Shown here piece by piece: positions 31,305 through 40,257 of a stretch of 64,000 nucleotides of DNA; the stretch's first letter is position 1, and each line of letters opens with the position of its first letter. Source of the stretch: GCA-2770975 sp050248915 (GTDB lineage: Bacteria; Cyanobacteriota; Sericytochromatia; UBA7694). The translations under genes and the position numbers were made by a program. The notes under the pieces were generated by a model, which was given only the letters and a program-made list of their open reading frames with translations, had not been told where the DNA came from and did not search any database. Where the stretch lies: assembly GCA_050248915.1 (NCBI GenBank), contig JBFWRL010000002.1:56724-120723 (forward strand). The letters run 5' to 3'.

Positions 31305-31330
31305 AAAGATCTCCATAAATGGAGATCTTT
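31305..31330 (-). terminator. Rho-independent terminator of the Ser/Pro lipoprotein gene
   Basis: Perfect 12-bp stem AAAGATCTCCAT/ATGGAGATCTTT with a 2-base gap, followed on the minus strand by TTTT. It lies 43 nt after the stop at 31373. Confidence 0.85.
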
Positions 31331-31372
31331 CTTCAATGTCAAACAGAGGTGCCGAAACACCGGATAAAAAAT

Positions 31373-31927
31373 TTAACCGGTAACGGTCAAACGAACTTTA
31401 GAACTGCGACGGCCTCTGGGGTCATTTTTACGTTCAAAAGTGACTTCGATTTCGTCGCCACTGGTAGGTGCACCTTGGTCAAGAACAGACTCAAAACCAA
31501 TCATGGTTTCGGCAATAGTCAAGTTAAATAACTGAACATTATTCACCTTGCTGGCGCCATCCACAACCAAAGGAATGGTAGAAGGGCCCATTTTGACCTG
31601 CAGGAACTGATAATTATCCAGTGAGCCCAGTCCAGAACCAGTCAAGCTAAACTTGTAGTGGAAATTGGAACGATCCAACATGGCAGATGCGGAAGTTACT
31701 TGGGCATCAGCATTGGGATCAGGCATGGGAGTGGAGATCGGTGCGGGTGTGCCTGCGGGTACAGGCGTGGAAACAGGAGCAGGGGTCGCGCTCACAGCAG
31801 GACTGGGGGTCGCAGAAGGAACGGGAGTGGCGGAAGGATTTGGCTTAGCCGTATTGGGATCGGGGCCGCAAGCCACCAGGAACAGGGCGAGATTAACGCT
31901 TGCTGCGGTCAGTAGTAATTTTTTCAT
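31373..31927 (-). CDS. Lipoprotein with Pro/Ser linker and small beta domain
   Basis: A 184-residue lipoprotein: signal MKKLLLTAASVNLALFLVAC with Cys20 as the lipidation site, then a linker of repeated SATPxP (~28-75), then a ~105-residue beta-rich domain (FHYKFSLTGSGLGSLDNYQF, EIEVTFERKN, SSKVRLTVTG). No family recognised; the C-terminal domain may be Ig-like (IPT/TIG-like). ATG 31927 is preferred over ATG 31933 because AAGGAG is then 9 nt away. Strong terminator downstream. The linker is like those of the NHL, NAGPA and toxin-like proteins. Confidence 0.78.
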   Translation of the reverse strand: MKKLLLTAASVNLALFLVACGPDPNTAKPNPSATPVPSATPSPAVSATPAPVSTPVPAGTPAPISTPMPDPNADAQVTSASAMLDRSNFHYKFSLTGSGLGSLDNYQFLQVKMGPSTIPLVVDGASKVNNVQLFNLTIAETMIGFESVLDQGAPTSGDEIEVTFERKNDPRGRRSSKVRLTVTG

Positions 31928-32054
31928 GCTCATTTTCTCCTTGCAAATCGTGTCTTTCACTATGATTTGGTTTGTATTTTGATTTTCGGCGCTTTTAGCG
32001 TTTCTTATAAACACTGTAGTATACCTAACTTTGTCGGGATCGTCATCCTGTAGA

Positions 32055-32900
32055 TCAGGAAGCACCTCCTTGAAGTTGCTTAAGTTGGGTCTCCGCCTTG
32101 GCCAGAAAGGCTTTCTGGTTAGGCTTGCCTTTGGCCGCCTGGATATAGGTTTTCCAGGTTTTTACGGCCTCCGATTTCTGATTGTTCTGCTCATAGAGTT
32201 GAGCCAGATTATACAGAGCGCTCAAATGGTTGGGATTTAATTTCAGCGTCTGTGTGTAAAAAGAGATGGCTTTGGGGATTTGGTTTTGGTGTTCGTAGAG
32301 ACTGGCCAAACCATAAAGCGCATTGGACTCTTGTGAATTAATGGCCAAAACCTTATTAAAATAACTTTCTGCCTCAGCATAGGCTTTTTGTTTGTCGAGG
32401 GAATAGCCAATATTCAACAAAAAGTCTTCTCGTTCTGGATAAGCCACAGCCAAAAGTTTATAATAATCCGCAGCCTGGACATATTGGCCCTCGGCAAAGA
32501 GCAGAGGAGCGGCTTTTTCTTTGAGGTCCATCACATCGGGATAGCGCTTGATGCCCTCTTGATAGGTTTTCAGGGCCTGTTTGATCTGGTTTTGGTTTTC
32601 ATAACAGTCCCCCACCCTGAGATAGAGTTCCATCAGATCAATTTTGCGTTCAAAGGCCTGTTCGCCAGCATCGGTACACTTCTGCCAGAGCCGAATAAAC
32701 GAATAAGACATCGTCAATTTGGCCAAAGCACTGGTATTATTGGCATCTTTGAGTTGCAATTGCTCATAGAGGGGAATAGCTTCTTCAAACTGATCTTTGG
32801 CAAAATGGGCATTGGCCTGCTCATAAAGCTGTTCAGCAGAAGGGCTGCAGGCACTTAAGAGCCCTCCCACAAGCAAGAGACCTATAAATTTAGATTTCAT
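32055..32900 (-). CDS. TPR lipoprotein
   Basis: A 281-residue lipoprotein with lipobox LSAC (Cys18) and about six tetratricopeptide repeats across residues 22-270. Clear units are AHFAKDQFEEAIPLYEQL, YVQAADYYKLLAVAYPERE, AYAEAESYFNKVLAINSQ and QIPKAISFYTQTLKLNPN. It is probably a periplasmic scaffold bound to a membrane by lipid. The start overlaps the end of the next-upstream small lipoprotein gene by 11 nt, so both are co-translated. The TPR order and length resemble BamD/PilF-like adaptors only in a general way. Confidence 0.85.
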   Translation of the reverse strand: MKSKFIGLLLVGGLLSACSPSAEQLYEQANAHFAKDQFEEAIPLYEQLQLKDANNTSALAKLTMSYSFIRLWQKCTDAGEQAFERKIDLMELYLRVGDCYENQNQIKQALKTYQEGIKRYPDVMDLKEKAAPLLFAEGQYVQAADYYKLLAVAYPEREDFLLNIGYSLDKQKAYAEAESYFNKVLAINSQESNALYGLASLYEHQNQIPKAISFYTQTLKLNPNHLSALYNLAQLYEQNNQKSEAVKTWKTYIQAAKGKPNQKAFLAKAETQLKQLQGGAS

Positions 32901-33288
32901 TGAGTCGAATCACCTGAAAGACCTTGCCATTTTTTTCGAGCCGGGCAATATATCCCGAAGCCCGGTAGGGAATATCCTGCCCTTTTTTCAGTGATTTAAA
33001 ATCGGCAAGGTCATTCCAATCCACCATAAAAGTGGTGTTATCAAGGGTGACAAAATGGGCATCCATCGAGCCGTATTCCAGATTGGGCTTTTTACCGGCC
33101 TTGAGTTCAGAATCCAGATACAATGCCACACGGGTATTGGGCTCCATGGTAAAGTCCACAACTTTGCCTTTGCCTTTTTCTACGCCACCGGGATCCAAAT
33201 TGGCATTTTCACAGCCGACAAAGAAAAGCATCAGCAAAAGAAAAGTGAGTTTAAGTCCCTGCGACAAACGGTACTGCAAATATTTCAT
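32890..33288 (-). CDS. Small lipoprotein, beta-rich
   Basis: A 132-residue protein with a hydrophobic signal (LKLTFLLLMLFFVGC) and lipobox FVGC at Cys26. The mature part is ~105 residues, beta-rich (GKVVDFTMEPNTRVALYLD, HFVTLDNTTFMVDW, GQDIPYRASGYIARLEKNG) and may be an OB-like barrel. Not recognised. It overlaps the TPR lipoprotein gene by 11 nt and follows the NHL lipoprotein gene by 17 bp, so the three form an operon. Confidence 0.75.
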   Translation of the reverse strand: MKYLQYRLSQGLKLTFLLLMLFFVGCENANLDPGGVEKGKGKVVDFTMEPNTRVALYLDSELKAGKKPNLEYGSMDAHFVTLDNTTFMVDWNDLADFKSLKKGQDIPYRASGYIARLEKNGKVFQVIRLNEI

Positions 33289-33305
33289 GAATCAATGGTT
33301 CCTGT

Positions 33306-34691
33306 TTAACTTTGCTTTTCACCCATCCGCAAGCGGAAATGGGCCTTGTCATAAAGATACATATTGCCTTTGGCATCAAACCCAAAGGCCACAGGCTGAA
33401 TCTCCATTACCTCTAAATCGACCAGTGAGGTGACATACTCACTGGTCCGACCATTGCCCGCAATATCTTCGATAAAGCCGTTGGCCCGAATCCGGCGCAA
33501 ACGGTTATTGCGCGAGTCGACAAAATAGAGCAGGCCATCGGGCCCAATATTGAGATCGGTTGGCTGATACAAATTTGCGAGCAGTGAGGCAAAATTGTCT
33601 CCGTTATACCCCTCTTGGCCAGAGCCTGCATAGCGATCCATGCGATCATTTTGAACCCGGCGAATGGTATTGGACTTGCTGGTAAAATAAACGGCTCCAA
33701 AGGCATCCACAGCGATATAAGTGGGTGTATTCACACGGGATTTAAACGCCACATCCCCATCTCCGCTGGTCTCACCAATCGGCACAAACGAGGGAACCTC
33801 ATCACTCAATTTGCCATCGTTATTGGTATCCACGACCTTGGTGTCTCTGACATACTGGCCCGCAATGGTGGTCATTTTGCCCTCGGGGCTGACCTTGCGA
33901 ATCAGATGATTGCCTGTATCGGTAATATACAAATTGCCTTTATTGTCCAATGTGACGTCGGTGGGTTGATTGAGGCTCTGTTCTAACGCAATCCCATCTC
34001 CGGTATACCCTTGGCGGCCATTGCCAGCCACGACAGTAGAAGAAAAATCTTTTTTACTGACTTTGATCACCCGGTGTGAATTTTGCTCCACGATATAAAA
34101 GAAGCCATTTTTGCGGTCCAAAACCATGCCAGACGGGGTATCCAGATCGGTTTTGCGCACCCAAAACAGACGGTAATCAAGCACACTGTTAGCATTGGTG
34201 GTGGGGCGGGTAATTTCGGCAGTAACATAGACCAAGCGGCCGTTGGAACGGTCGAGGATCCAAATATTGCCTTCGTCATCCGCTTCAATGGCACTGATAT
34301 TTTCAGGCATGGGGGCCAATTCAGCCCGAATACCGTTTTCGGCGGTGCCCGTGGTGGTCAGCCCTGAAATGGTCTTTAAGCGGGCAAATTTGATTTCAGG
34401 CAAAAGGGCCTGAGCGGGCGAAGCTGTCGGTGAGGGAGTCGGTGTTGGTTCGGGACTTGGGGTGGCCGTCGGACTCGGCAGCGGTGTTGGCGTGGGAGAG
34501 GGGGTGGGAGAAGGCTCAGGTGTGGCACTCGGTGCGGGGGTCTGAGAGGCCGAAGGCGTTGGCGAGGGGCTGGCAGAAGAAGTGGGGGGGGTGCTGGGGG
34601 GAGTAACAGAGCTAACTGGCTGACAGGCGGCCAGAAAAAACAGCAGCACACCTGATTTCGCGAGTGCGGATGAGCTGTATTTTTGTGCCAT
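33306..34691 (-). CDS. NHL-repeat propeller lipoprotein
   Basis: A 461-residue lipoprotein. Lipobox LAAC (Cys ~23) is followed by a ~75-residue Pro/Ser/Thr linker (PTPSASQTPAPSATPEPSP). Residues ~130-455 form an NHL-type six-bladed beta-propeller, with repeats such as ISAIEADDEGNIWILDRSNG, PSGMVLDRKNGFFYIVEQNSH, PTDVTLDNKGNLYITDTGNHLI (in part) and LNIGPDGLLYFVDSRNNRLRRI. A calcium-binding-like loop DTNNDGKLSDE is inserted. The ATG at 34691 has AGGAAAG upstream; earlier starts do not. It heads the operon with the two following lipoprotein genes. Probable surface or periplasmic binding protein; ligand unknown. Confidence 0.88.
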   Translation of the reverse strand: MAQKYSSSALAKSGVLLFFLAACQPVSSVTPPSTPPTSSASPSPTPSASQTPAPSATPEPSPTPSPTPTPLPSPTATPSPEPTPTPSPTASPAQALLPEIKFARLKTISGLTTTGTAENGIRAELAPMPENISAIEADDEGNIWILDRSNGRLVYVTAEITRPTTNANSVLDYRLFWVRKTDLDTPSGMVLDRKNGFFYIVEQNSHRVIKVSKKDFSSTVVAGNGRQGYTGDGIALEQSLNQPTDVTLDNKGNLYITDTGNHLIRKVSPEGKMTTIAGQYVRDTKVVDTNNDGKLSDEVPSFVPIGETSGDGDVAFKSRVNTPTYIAVDAFGAVYFTSKSNTIRRVQNDRMDRYAGSGQEGYNGDNFASLLANLYQPTDLNIGPDGLLYFVDSRNNRLRRIRANGFIEDIAGNGRTSEYVTSLVDLEVMEIQPVAFGFDAKGNMYLYDKAHFRLRMGEKQS

Positions 34692-34865
34692 GGTTTCTTT
34701 CCTGTTTTGTTCGTCTATTTTCGAGAGACGCAGTTCTGCCTGGGATTGTTCCGTATTTGGCAGGGCTATCTGTTTTTCATTATGGATCATTTATGGGCTG
34801 AATGTCAGTGATTCAAGTCCGCCTGATACAATGAGATGCAAATCCCAATTATTGGAGAGCTATTT

Positions 34866-36008
34866 ATGCATTTTGCAACCCGTGCCATTCACGTTGGACA
34901 AGCCGCAGATACAGCCACAGGCGCGACAATTGTTCCGATTTATCAAACCTCTACCTATACCCAAACAGATATTGGCGAACACAAAGGCTATGAGTATTCC
35001 CGCACAGGCAACCCCACCCGCACAGCCCTGGAATCTTGTCTCGCCAGCCTCGAAGAAGGCAAATATGGCCTGGCTTTTGCCTCAGGCATGGCCGCGACCA
35101 GCAGCGTGATCTCTTTGCTCAATGCCGGTGACCATGTGATTGCCTGTAATGATCTCTATGGTGGCACCTACCGCGTCTTTACCAAGGTCTTTCAACGGCT
35201 GGGCCTGGACTTTGACTTCGTCGATGCCCGTGACACCGCCCTCATTCAGGCTGCGATCCGCCCACAAACCCGCATGATTTGGCTCGAAACCCCCACAAAC
35301 CCCCTCTTGCGCCTCTATGATATTGCACACATTGCCAGCCTGGCCCACAAACACAACCTGATTCTGGTCGTCGACAATACCTTTATGAGCCCCTATTTTC
35401 AACAACCCCTTACATTGGGCGCAGATCTCGTCGTTCACAGCACCACCAAATACCTGGGCGGCCACAGCGATGTGGTTGGTGGCGCAGTTTTAAGCAACAA
35501 TCAAGATCTCTATCAACAGCTCCAATTTTTGCAAAACAGCCTGGGCTCTGTGCCCGGCCCCATGGACTGTTGGCTGACCCTGCGCGGAATCAAAACCCTG
35601 GCATTGCGCATGCGGGCCCACCAGGAAAACGCTCTGGCGCTGGCTGAATACCTGGAAAAACATCCCAAGATAGCCCAAATCCACTATCCGGGCCTGCCCA
35701 GCCACCCCCAATACGCCTTGGCCTGCAAACAAATGAGCGGGTTTGGGGGCATGATCTCGTTTGAAGTTGTCGGAGGGCTGGAAGCGGGCAAAACTGTGGC
35801 CCGCTCAACACAACTCTTCTCACTGGCAGAAAGCCTCGGTGGCGTAGAATCGCTGATTGGGCATCCCGCCACCATGACCCACGCCGCAATCCCGCCACAG
35901 CAGCGCCAGGCCGTGGGGCTTTCCGATGGTTTGATTCGCATTTCGGTGGGCATTGAAGACCCGGCAGATTTAATTGCAGATCTGGCCCAAGCTCTGGAAC
36001 AGGTTTGA
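34866..36008 (+). CDS. Cystathionine gamma-synthase/lyase family PLP enzyme
   Basis: A 380-residue fold-type I PLP enzyme of trans-sulfuration. Landmarks: FATRAIHVGQ at the start, PIYQTSTYTQ, YEYSRTGNPTRTALE, FASGMAATSSV (PLP phosphate binding), the PLP-lysine motif VVHSTTKYLGGHSDVVGG, and LSDGLIRISVGIEDPADLI near the end. It could make cystathionine from O-acyl-homoserine (MetB) or cleave cystathionine (gamma-lyase); the motifs do not separate the two. Start at ATG 34866 because GGAGAG precedes it. It converges on the tRNA-Leu gene 20 bp downstream. Confidence 0.92.
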   Translation: MHFATRAIHVGQAADTATGATIVPIYQTSTYTQTDIGEHKGYEYSRTGNPTRTALESCLASLEEGKYGLAFASGMAATSSVISLLNAGDHVIACNDLYGGTYRVFTKVFQRLGLDFDFVDARDTALIQAAIRPQTRMIWLETPTNPLLRLYDIAHIASLAHKHNLILVVDNTFMSPYFQQPLTLGADLVVHSTTKYLGGHSDVVGGAVLSNNQDLYQQLQFLQNSLGSVPGPMDCWLTLRGIKTLALRMRAHQENALALAEYLEKHPKIAQIHYPGLPSHPQYALACKQMSGFGGMISFEVVGGLEAGKTVARSTQLFSLAESLGGVESLIGHPATMTHAAIPPQQRQAVGLSDGLIRISVGIEDPADLIADLAQALEQV

Positions 36009-36027
36009 AAAAGCAAAAAATGAAAAA

Positions 36028-36108
36028 TGCGGGTGAGAGGACTTGAACCTCCACGCCCGAAGGCACCAGATCCTAAGTCTGGCGCGTCTGCCGTTCCGCC
36101 ACACCCGC
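36028..36108 (-). tRNA. tRNA-Leu (anticodon UAG)
   Basis: The minus strand folds as a tRNA. Acceptor GCGGGTG pairs with CACCCGC, with discriminator A. The anticodon stem CCAGA/TCTGG encloses loop CTTAGGA, anticodon TAG. A long variable arm (TGCCTTCGGGCG region) marks a class II tRNA. The T-arm has GGTTCAAGTCC. 81 nt; no CCA is encoded, and T-rich sequence follows the 3' end. It reads CUN leucine codons. Confidence 0.95.
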
Positions 36109-36161
36109 AATATTGCTATTCTAACACAGGCCTTTGAGCGAATTTAAGCGTCCAGGTGGCT

Positions 36162-37100
36162 TTAACCGCGAAAATAGATCGGTGTTTTGTAAAAAAAACG
36201 GTGCACGGGCAGGCAGTAATTCTGTCCGAATTTTTCTATCGCCCATTGGCGTTGCTCGGGGCTCATGGGCTTGGCATCCATCGGCACATCTTCATCTTCA
36301 CTGAGGGTTACCCCCAAAAAATCCGAGTGGTCAATAATCTGAAAGCGCGCACCCGCCTCAAAATACTGCTGCAAATAATGCCCATCCAGGTTGTTCATAT
36401 GAGGACTGGAGCCGGGAGGAACAGGCCCAAAAGGCTGTGGTTGGCGGATTAAGACCGGATGCAAATGGTAACAATGGGCCACGAACTGATGTGCATTTTG
36501 CCGGGTATAAACATGGGAAGACCAAACGGTAAAGCGCTCGGCATCAATAAAACTGGCCAAAAAATGGGGATGGGGGAACGCCTGAACCAAATGCAGGAGT
36601 TCAGCTGAAGAGAGCGCCAAATCCGCCCCCTTTCGCTGCTGAAAAAGCGCTGATTGGGTGGCAGACACATCCAAGCGCAAACCGGCAATCAAAGCGATAT
36701 CAGAGTCCTGGGTTTGTTTCGCCAAAAGGGAAAAAGCCCCAGCAGAATAGAGATTATCTGCCGTTAGCGGCATCCAAGCCGCTCGATGGGCACGGGCCAA
36801 AAGGGCTGCATCTGAATAACAGGCACTGAGCAAATCGTGTTTGTAAAAACGGTGGGGCAATGATGTGGGTGGTTCAAAAATATTCCATTGCAATTGCCAG
36901 TCGGCTCCCAGTCTTTGCACCACAGAGTCTGACTCCAAGACCCGACGCCCCGCTTGGGTTGTATAAAAGAGAATCGCAGAATCTCGAGAAAAGGGGCCGG
37001 CGATCAGATTGCCAGGGGCCACAAGGGTAGGCAAAGCCCAATCGAGAAAAATGCGCAGGTATTTGTCACCCCAAACGGGAAGAGCAATAAAGGTTTTCAT
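36162..37100 (-). CDS. Uncharacterised protein, glycosyltransferase-like start
   Basis: A 312-residue protein without a signal peptide. The N-terminus (MKTFIALPVWGDKYLRIFLD, then TLVAPGNLIAG) resembles the opening strand of GT-A nucleotide-sugar transferases, but no clear DxD motif follows in the usual place. Other landmarks: RFYKHDLLSACYSDAALLARAH, SSHVYTRQNAHQFVAHCYHLHPVLI and NNLDGHYLQQYFEAG. I do not recognise a family. The ATG at 37100 has GAGAGG upstream; it follows the small Cys-rich protein gene by 5 nt and is probably in operon with it. Confidence 0.65.
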   Translation of the reverse strand: MKTFIALPVWGDKYLRIFLDWALPTLVAPGNLIAGPFSRDSAILFYTTQAGRRVLESDSVVQRLGADWQLQWNIFEPPTSLPHRFYKHDLLSACYSDAALLARAHRAAWMPLTADNLYSAGAFSLLAKQTQDSDIALIAGLRLDVSATQSALFQQRKGADLALSSAELLHLVQAFPHPHFLASFIDAERFTVWSSHVYTRQNAHQFVAHCYHLHPVLIRQPQPFGPVPPGSSPHMNNLDGHYLQQYFEAGARFQIIDHSDFLGVTLSEDEDVPMDAKPMSPEQRQWAIEKFGQNYCLPVHRFFYKTPIYFRG

Positions 37101-37105
37101 GCCTC

Positions 37106-37288
37106 TCAAGAAGAGTGCATTCGCAAAGGCACTTCCCGAGAAGCCGGTGTAGTGGGCCCACAATTGCCACAGCCAGAATTACAACCGGCACCAGCAGCGG
37201 GTTTTCGGGAACCTATTCTTTTAATCCGCAAAAATAAATAGCTGCTCGAGACCAAAAGAATCGCTGTTATCGTTAAATTTTCAAACAT
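37106..37288 (-). CDS. FeoB-associated Cys-rich membrane protein-like
   Basis: A 60-residue protein: N-terminal membrane helix (LTITAILLVSSSYLFL), a short basic stretch, then a Gly/Cys cluster AGCNSGCGNCGP. This layout (one helix plus C-x3-C-x2-C) is that of the small proteins found beside feoB (DUF6587-like). Their role in ferrous iron uptake is not well defined. TAGGAA lies before the ATG. The feoAB genes are 3 kb away on the same strand, separated by the oppositely oriented spermidine-synthase-like gene. Short, but motif and RBS support it. Confidence 0.72.
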   Translation of the reverse strand: MFENLTITAILLVSSSYLFLRIKRIGSRKPAAGAGCNSGCGNCGPTTPASREVPLRMHSS

Positions 37289-37365
37289 GGATTCCTACAA
37301 GGCTTTAATATGATTTATGATACCATGATTAAAATTGATTCAAACAGGCAGAATGCGCTCTGGCA

Positions 37366-40257
37366 GTGAATGTTTCGTCACTTTTTTTAAGCACAATTTA
37401 CTTGCTTTTTGCCCTCTCAGGCGTGGCAGCCCTGATCTATGAGTCGGTCTGGGCCAGGTATTTAAAGCTCCTGTTGGGGCATGCCGCTTATGGTCAGATT
37501 GTCACCCTCACCCTGTTTATGGGCGGCATGGCAATCGGTTCTTTTTTGGGCGGGAAATATGTTCGGGCCCTCAAAAGCCCTCTGTATCTCTATGCCTTGG
37601 TAGAAGTCTTCATCGGACTCGGCGGTCTGTGTTATCATCCGCTGTTTAAAGCTGCCAATGCAGGGGTTTATCAATTTGGCCCCGCTCTCAAAGCACTGCC
37701 TGGCGGACTTGCACTGCTCAAACTGCTGGCAGCATTGCTGATTACCACTCCTTGGGCCATCCTGCTGGGCATGACCTTTCCCTGTTTGGCTGTGGGCTTG
37801 ATGTCTGTGCTTGGAGACGGCGGCCAACGCTCTTTGCCCAGTTTGTACTTCACCAATTCACTGGGTGGCGCTTTGGGGATTCTTTTGGCTTCTTTTGTGC
37901 TGATTCCCCATTTGGGCACGCCAGGGGCCCTAACAGTGGCAAGCACGCTCAATTTGATGCTTGGGTTGACCTTCTTTTTGATGATGCGCCATTCTGAGAC
38001 ACCCATCACCCAAACAAAAACACGCAAAGACACCCCAGAAGCAGATAAATTGCCACTTTCGGATCTGCAATTCAAACTTTTATTGGGTGTTTCACTGGGA
38101 ACAGGCCTGTCTTCTTTCATTTATGAGATCTGCTGGGTACGCCTCTTGAGTTTGGTTCTCGGTTCATCGACCCATTCTTTTGATTTGATGATCTCAGCCT
38201 TTATTTTTGGCTTGGCCTGTGGCAGTTTCTGCTCAGGCTGGATTTTGAAAAAAACCTGGAATCCATTATTTGTGCTGGGTGGAATTCAGATTGCGATGGG
38301 TCTCTGCGCAGGTTTGAGCATTTGTAGCTACAATCTGCTTTTTGATTGGATGAGCGCCGCCCACGGCGTTTTAAATCATACCGAGGCGGCCTATTATTGG
38401 TTTGCAGGTTTTAAATACAGTCAGGCTATTTTGTTGATGTTCCCTGCCAGCTTCTTTGCGGGCATGACCCTGCCTTTGCTGACCCGGATCATGATTCAAG
38501 CGGGCAAACCTGAGCGCACCATTGGCGATGTCTACGCTTTTAATACCTTGGGTGCCATCGCCGGCACAATTTTAGCAGGGATGGTACTGATGCCCTGGTT
38601 GCAACTCAAATGGAACCTTGTCAGTGGTGCCCTGCTCGATATCTTTCTGGGCCTGGCCATTTTGGCCTCGGCAGGTGTGAGTCTAACAGGACAACTCTCC
38701 ACCTTGGCCACCAGCTTGGCGTTATTGATACCGGTATTTCTGCTCGAACTCAATGCCTTTACTCTTTCCAAAGGGGTTTTTCGCAATACACCTCAAAATA
38801 GCAGACAAGCAAAGACAACCCAAACAAAAATCCGCCATGGTCGAACAGCCACCATTTCTTTTCAGGACTTTGGTTCACGTCGAACATTGAGAACCAATGG
38901 GAAACCCGATGCCAGCATTGATGAAGTCTTTCATTGGGGTTTATTTTCGGATGAAATTACCCAGATCAGTGTTGCAGCATATCCCATGACTTTGATGAAA
39001 CCCAATTATCGGGCTGCCATGATCGGCTTTGGCAGTGGCATGACATCACATATTTTGCTGGGAGATCCCTGGTTAAAACAGCTGGATCAAATTGAAATTG
39101 AACAAGAAGTGGTCAATCTGGCCCGTGGGTTTTTGCCTTTTAATCGCAGGGCCTATGAAAGTCCCAAACAAAACCTGATCATTGACGACGCCCGCAACTT
39201 TTTTTCAACCCAAACAGAAAAGTATGAGCTGATCATTTCTGAGCCATCCAATCCCTGGGTCAGTGGGGTATCAAATCTGTTTACCCAGGAGTTTTATCAA
39301 GATCTCAAACGCTACCTCAAACCCGAAGGGCTGCTTGTGCAATGGATCCATTCTTATGAATTTGATTCCCGCCTGCTGCTCTCAATTTTAAGCGCTCTCA
39401 AAACCCAATTTCCCTATCTGACATTATTGGGCATGCCCACCGAAGAAGTCGGCAAGGTCGCCACCGGTGATTTGGTCATTTTGGCCAGCACCCAACCCCA
39501 TCACCTGCCTTTTGCTCATCAACAGCGCCCGTTGCCTGTTTTGGCAGAAGATTTGAAGCGTCTAAAACTGACACCCGCGGCGTTTGATCGCACAAATCAA
39601 ATTTTGACAGTATCCAGCTTGGCGCACTTGATTGACCGTTATCATCCCAATTCAGATTTTTTTCCGGTGGTCGAAAATCAAGCCGAATTACATATGTTTA
39701 CAGGCAATATCATTGATCTCGAGCAATTTTTCCTCAACACGCCTGCATATTACCAATTGATTTTTGAAGCCGACTTCCAACAGATATTGCAGGCTCGTCA
39801 GTTAAAAGCCCTGCCTGAACTAAAAAAAATCCTCGAAAAGCTGGATTTTTTGCTCTCAGCTCCGCCAGAGATTCGCAATCAAGCAGAAATTCACAGCCAT
39901 TTTACAGCTCTGACTTCCCGATTTTTGCCCATCCTCAACTTTCAATGGCCCATTTTACAAAAATACCTGGCCTACCTCAAAACAAACCCGGATTTAAAGA
40001 CAAATGTAGACGAGTTTCAACTGCTAGAAGCCCATCGAAACCAAAATGCTGCCCAATCCCGATTGGCACTTAAAAAGTTGAGCCAGCTCTCTCCAGACAA
40101 AATTCAGCCCGGTACGGTTCGCCTGATGATGGTTGAAAGCCTGCGCCACAAAGATTTAAATCTGTTCAAAACATTGCTGGACAAGATAGCTGCGCCCCAC
40201 CCACAGATACTCCCACTAGAAAAAGCGTATTTGCGGGCCCTGCTGCCCAGCTCTTAA
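37366..40257 (+). CDS. Membrane-fused spermidine-synthase-like protein
   Basis: A 963-residue protein. The first ~475 residues hold about 12 hydrophobic helices in two related halves (SGVAALIYESVWARYLKLLLG near the start and SSFIYEICWVRLLSLVLG near 245, showing an internal duplication). The C-terminal part (~500-750) is a Rossmann spermine/spermidine-synthase-like domain: AAMIGFGSGMTSHILL (SAM-binding Gly-rich loop), DQIEIEQEVVNLARGF, IIDDARNFF, ELIISEPSNPWVSGVSNLF. The last 200 residues are helical. Such fused transporter/aminopropyltransferase-like proteins are common but poorly characterised; the usual substrate Asp motifs are only partly kept. GTG start, no strong Shine-Dalgarno. The stop overlaps that of feoB by 4 nt. 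Confidence 0.88.
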   Translation: MNVSSLFLSTIYLLFALSGVAALIYESVWARYLKLLLGHAAYGQIVTLTLFMGGMAIGSFLGGKYVRALKSPLYLYALVEVFIGLGGLCYHPLFKAANAGVYQFGPALKALPGGLALLKLLAALLITTPWAILLGMTFPCLAVGLMSVLGDGGQRSLPSLYFTNSLGGALGILLASFVLIPHLGTPGALTVASTLNLMLGLTFFLMMRHSETPITQTKTRKDTPEADKLPLSDLQFKLLLGVSLGTGLSSFIYEICWVRLLSLVLGSSTHSFDLMISAFIFGLACGSFCSGWILKKTWNPLFVLGGIQIAMGLCAGLSICSYNLLFDWMSAAHGVLNHTEAAYYWFAGFKYSQAILLMFPASFFAGMTLPLLTRIMIQAGKPERTIGDVYAFNTLGAIAGTILAGMVLMPWLQLKWNLVSGALLDIFLGLAILASAGVSLTGQLSTLATSLALLIPVFLLELNAFTLSKGVFRNTPQNSRQAKTTQTKIRHGRTATISFQDFGSRRTLRTNGKPDASIDEVFHWGLFSDEITQISVAAYPMTLMKPNYRAAMIGFGSGMTSHILLGDPWLKQLDQIEIEQEVVNLARGFLPFNRRAYESPKQNLIIDDARNFFSTQTEKYELIISEPSNPWVSGVSNLFTQEFYQDLKRYLKPEGLLVQWIHSYEFDSRLLLSILSALKTQFPYLTLLGMPTEEVGKVATGDLVILASTQPHHLPFAHQQRPLPVLAEDLKRLKLTPAAFDRTNQILTVSSLAHLIDRYHPNSDFFPVVENQAELHMFTGNIIDLEQFFLNTPAYYQLIFEADFQQILQARQLKALPELKKILEKLDFLLSAPPEIRNQAEIHSHFTALTSRFLPILNFQWPILQKYLAYLKTNPDLKTNVDEFQLLEAHRNQNAAQSRLALKKLSQLSPDKIQPGTVRLMMVESLRHKDLNLFKTLLDKIAAPHPQILPLEKAYLRALLPSS

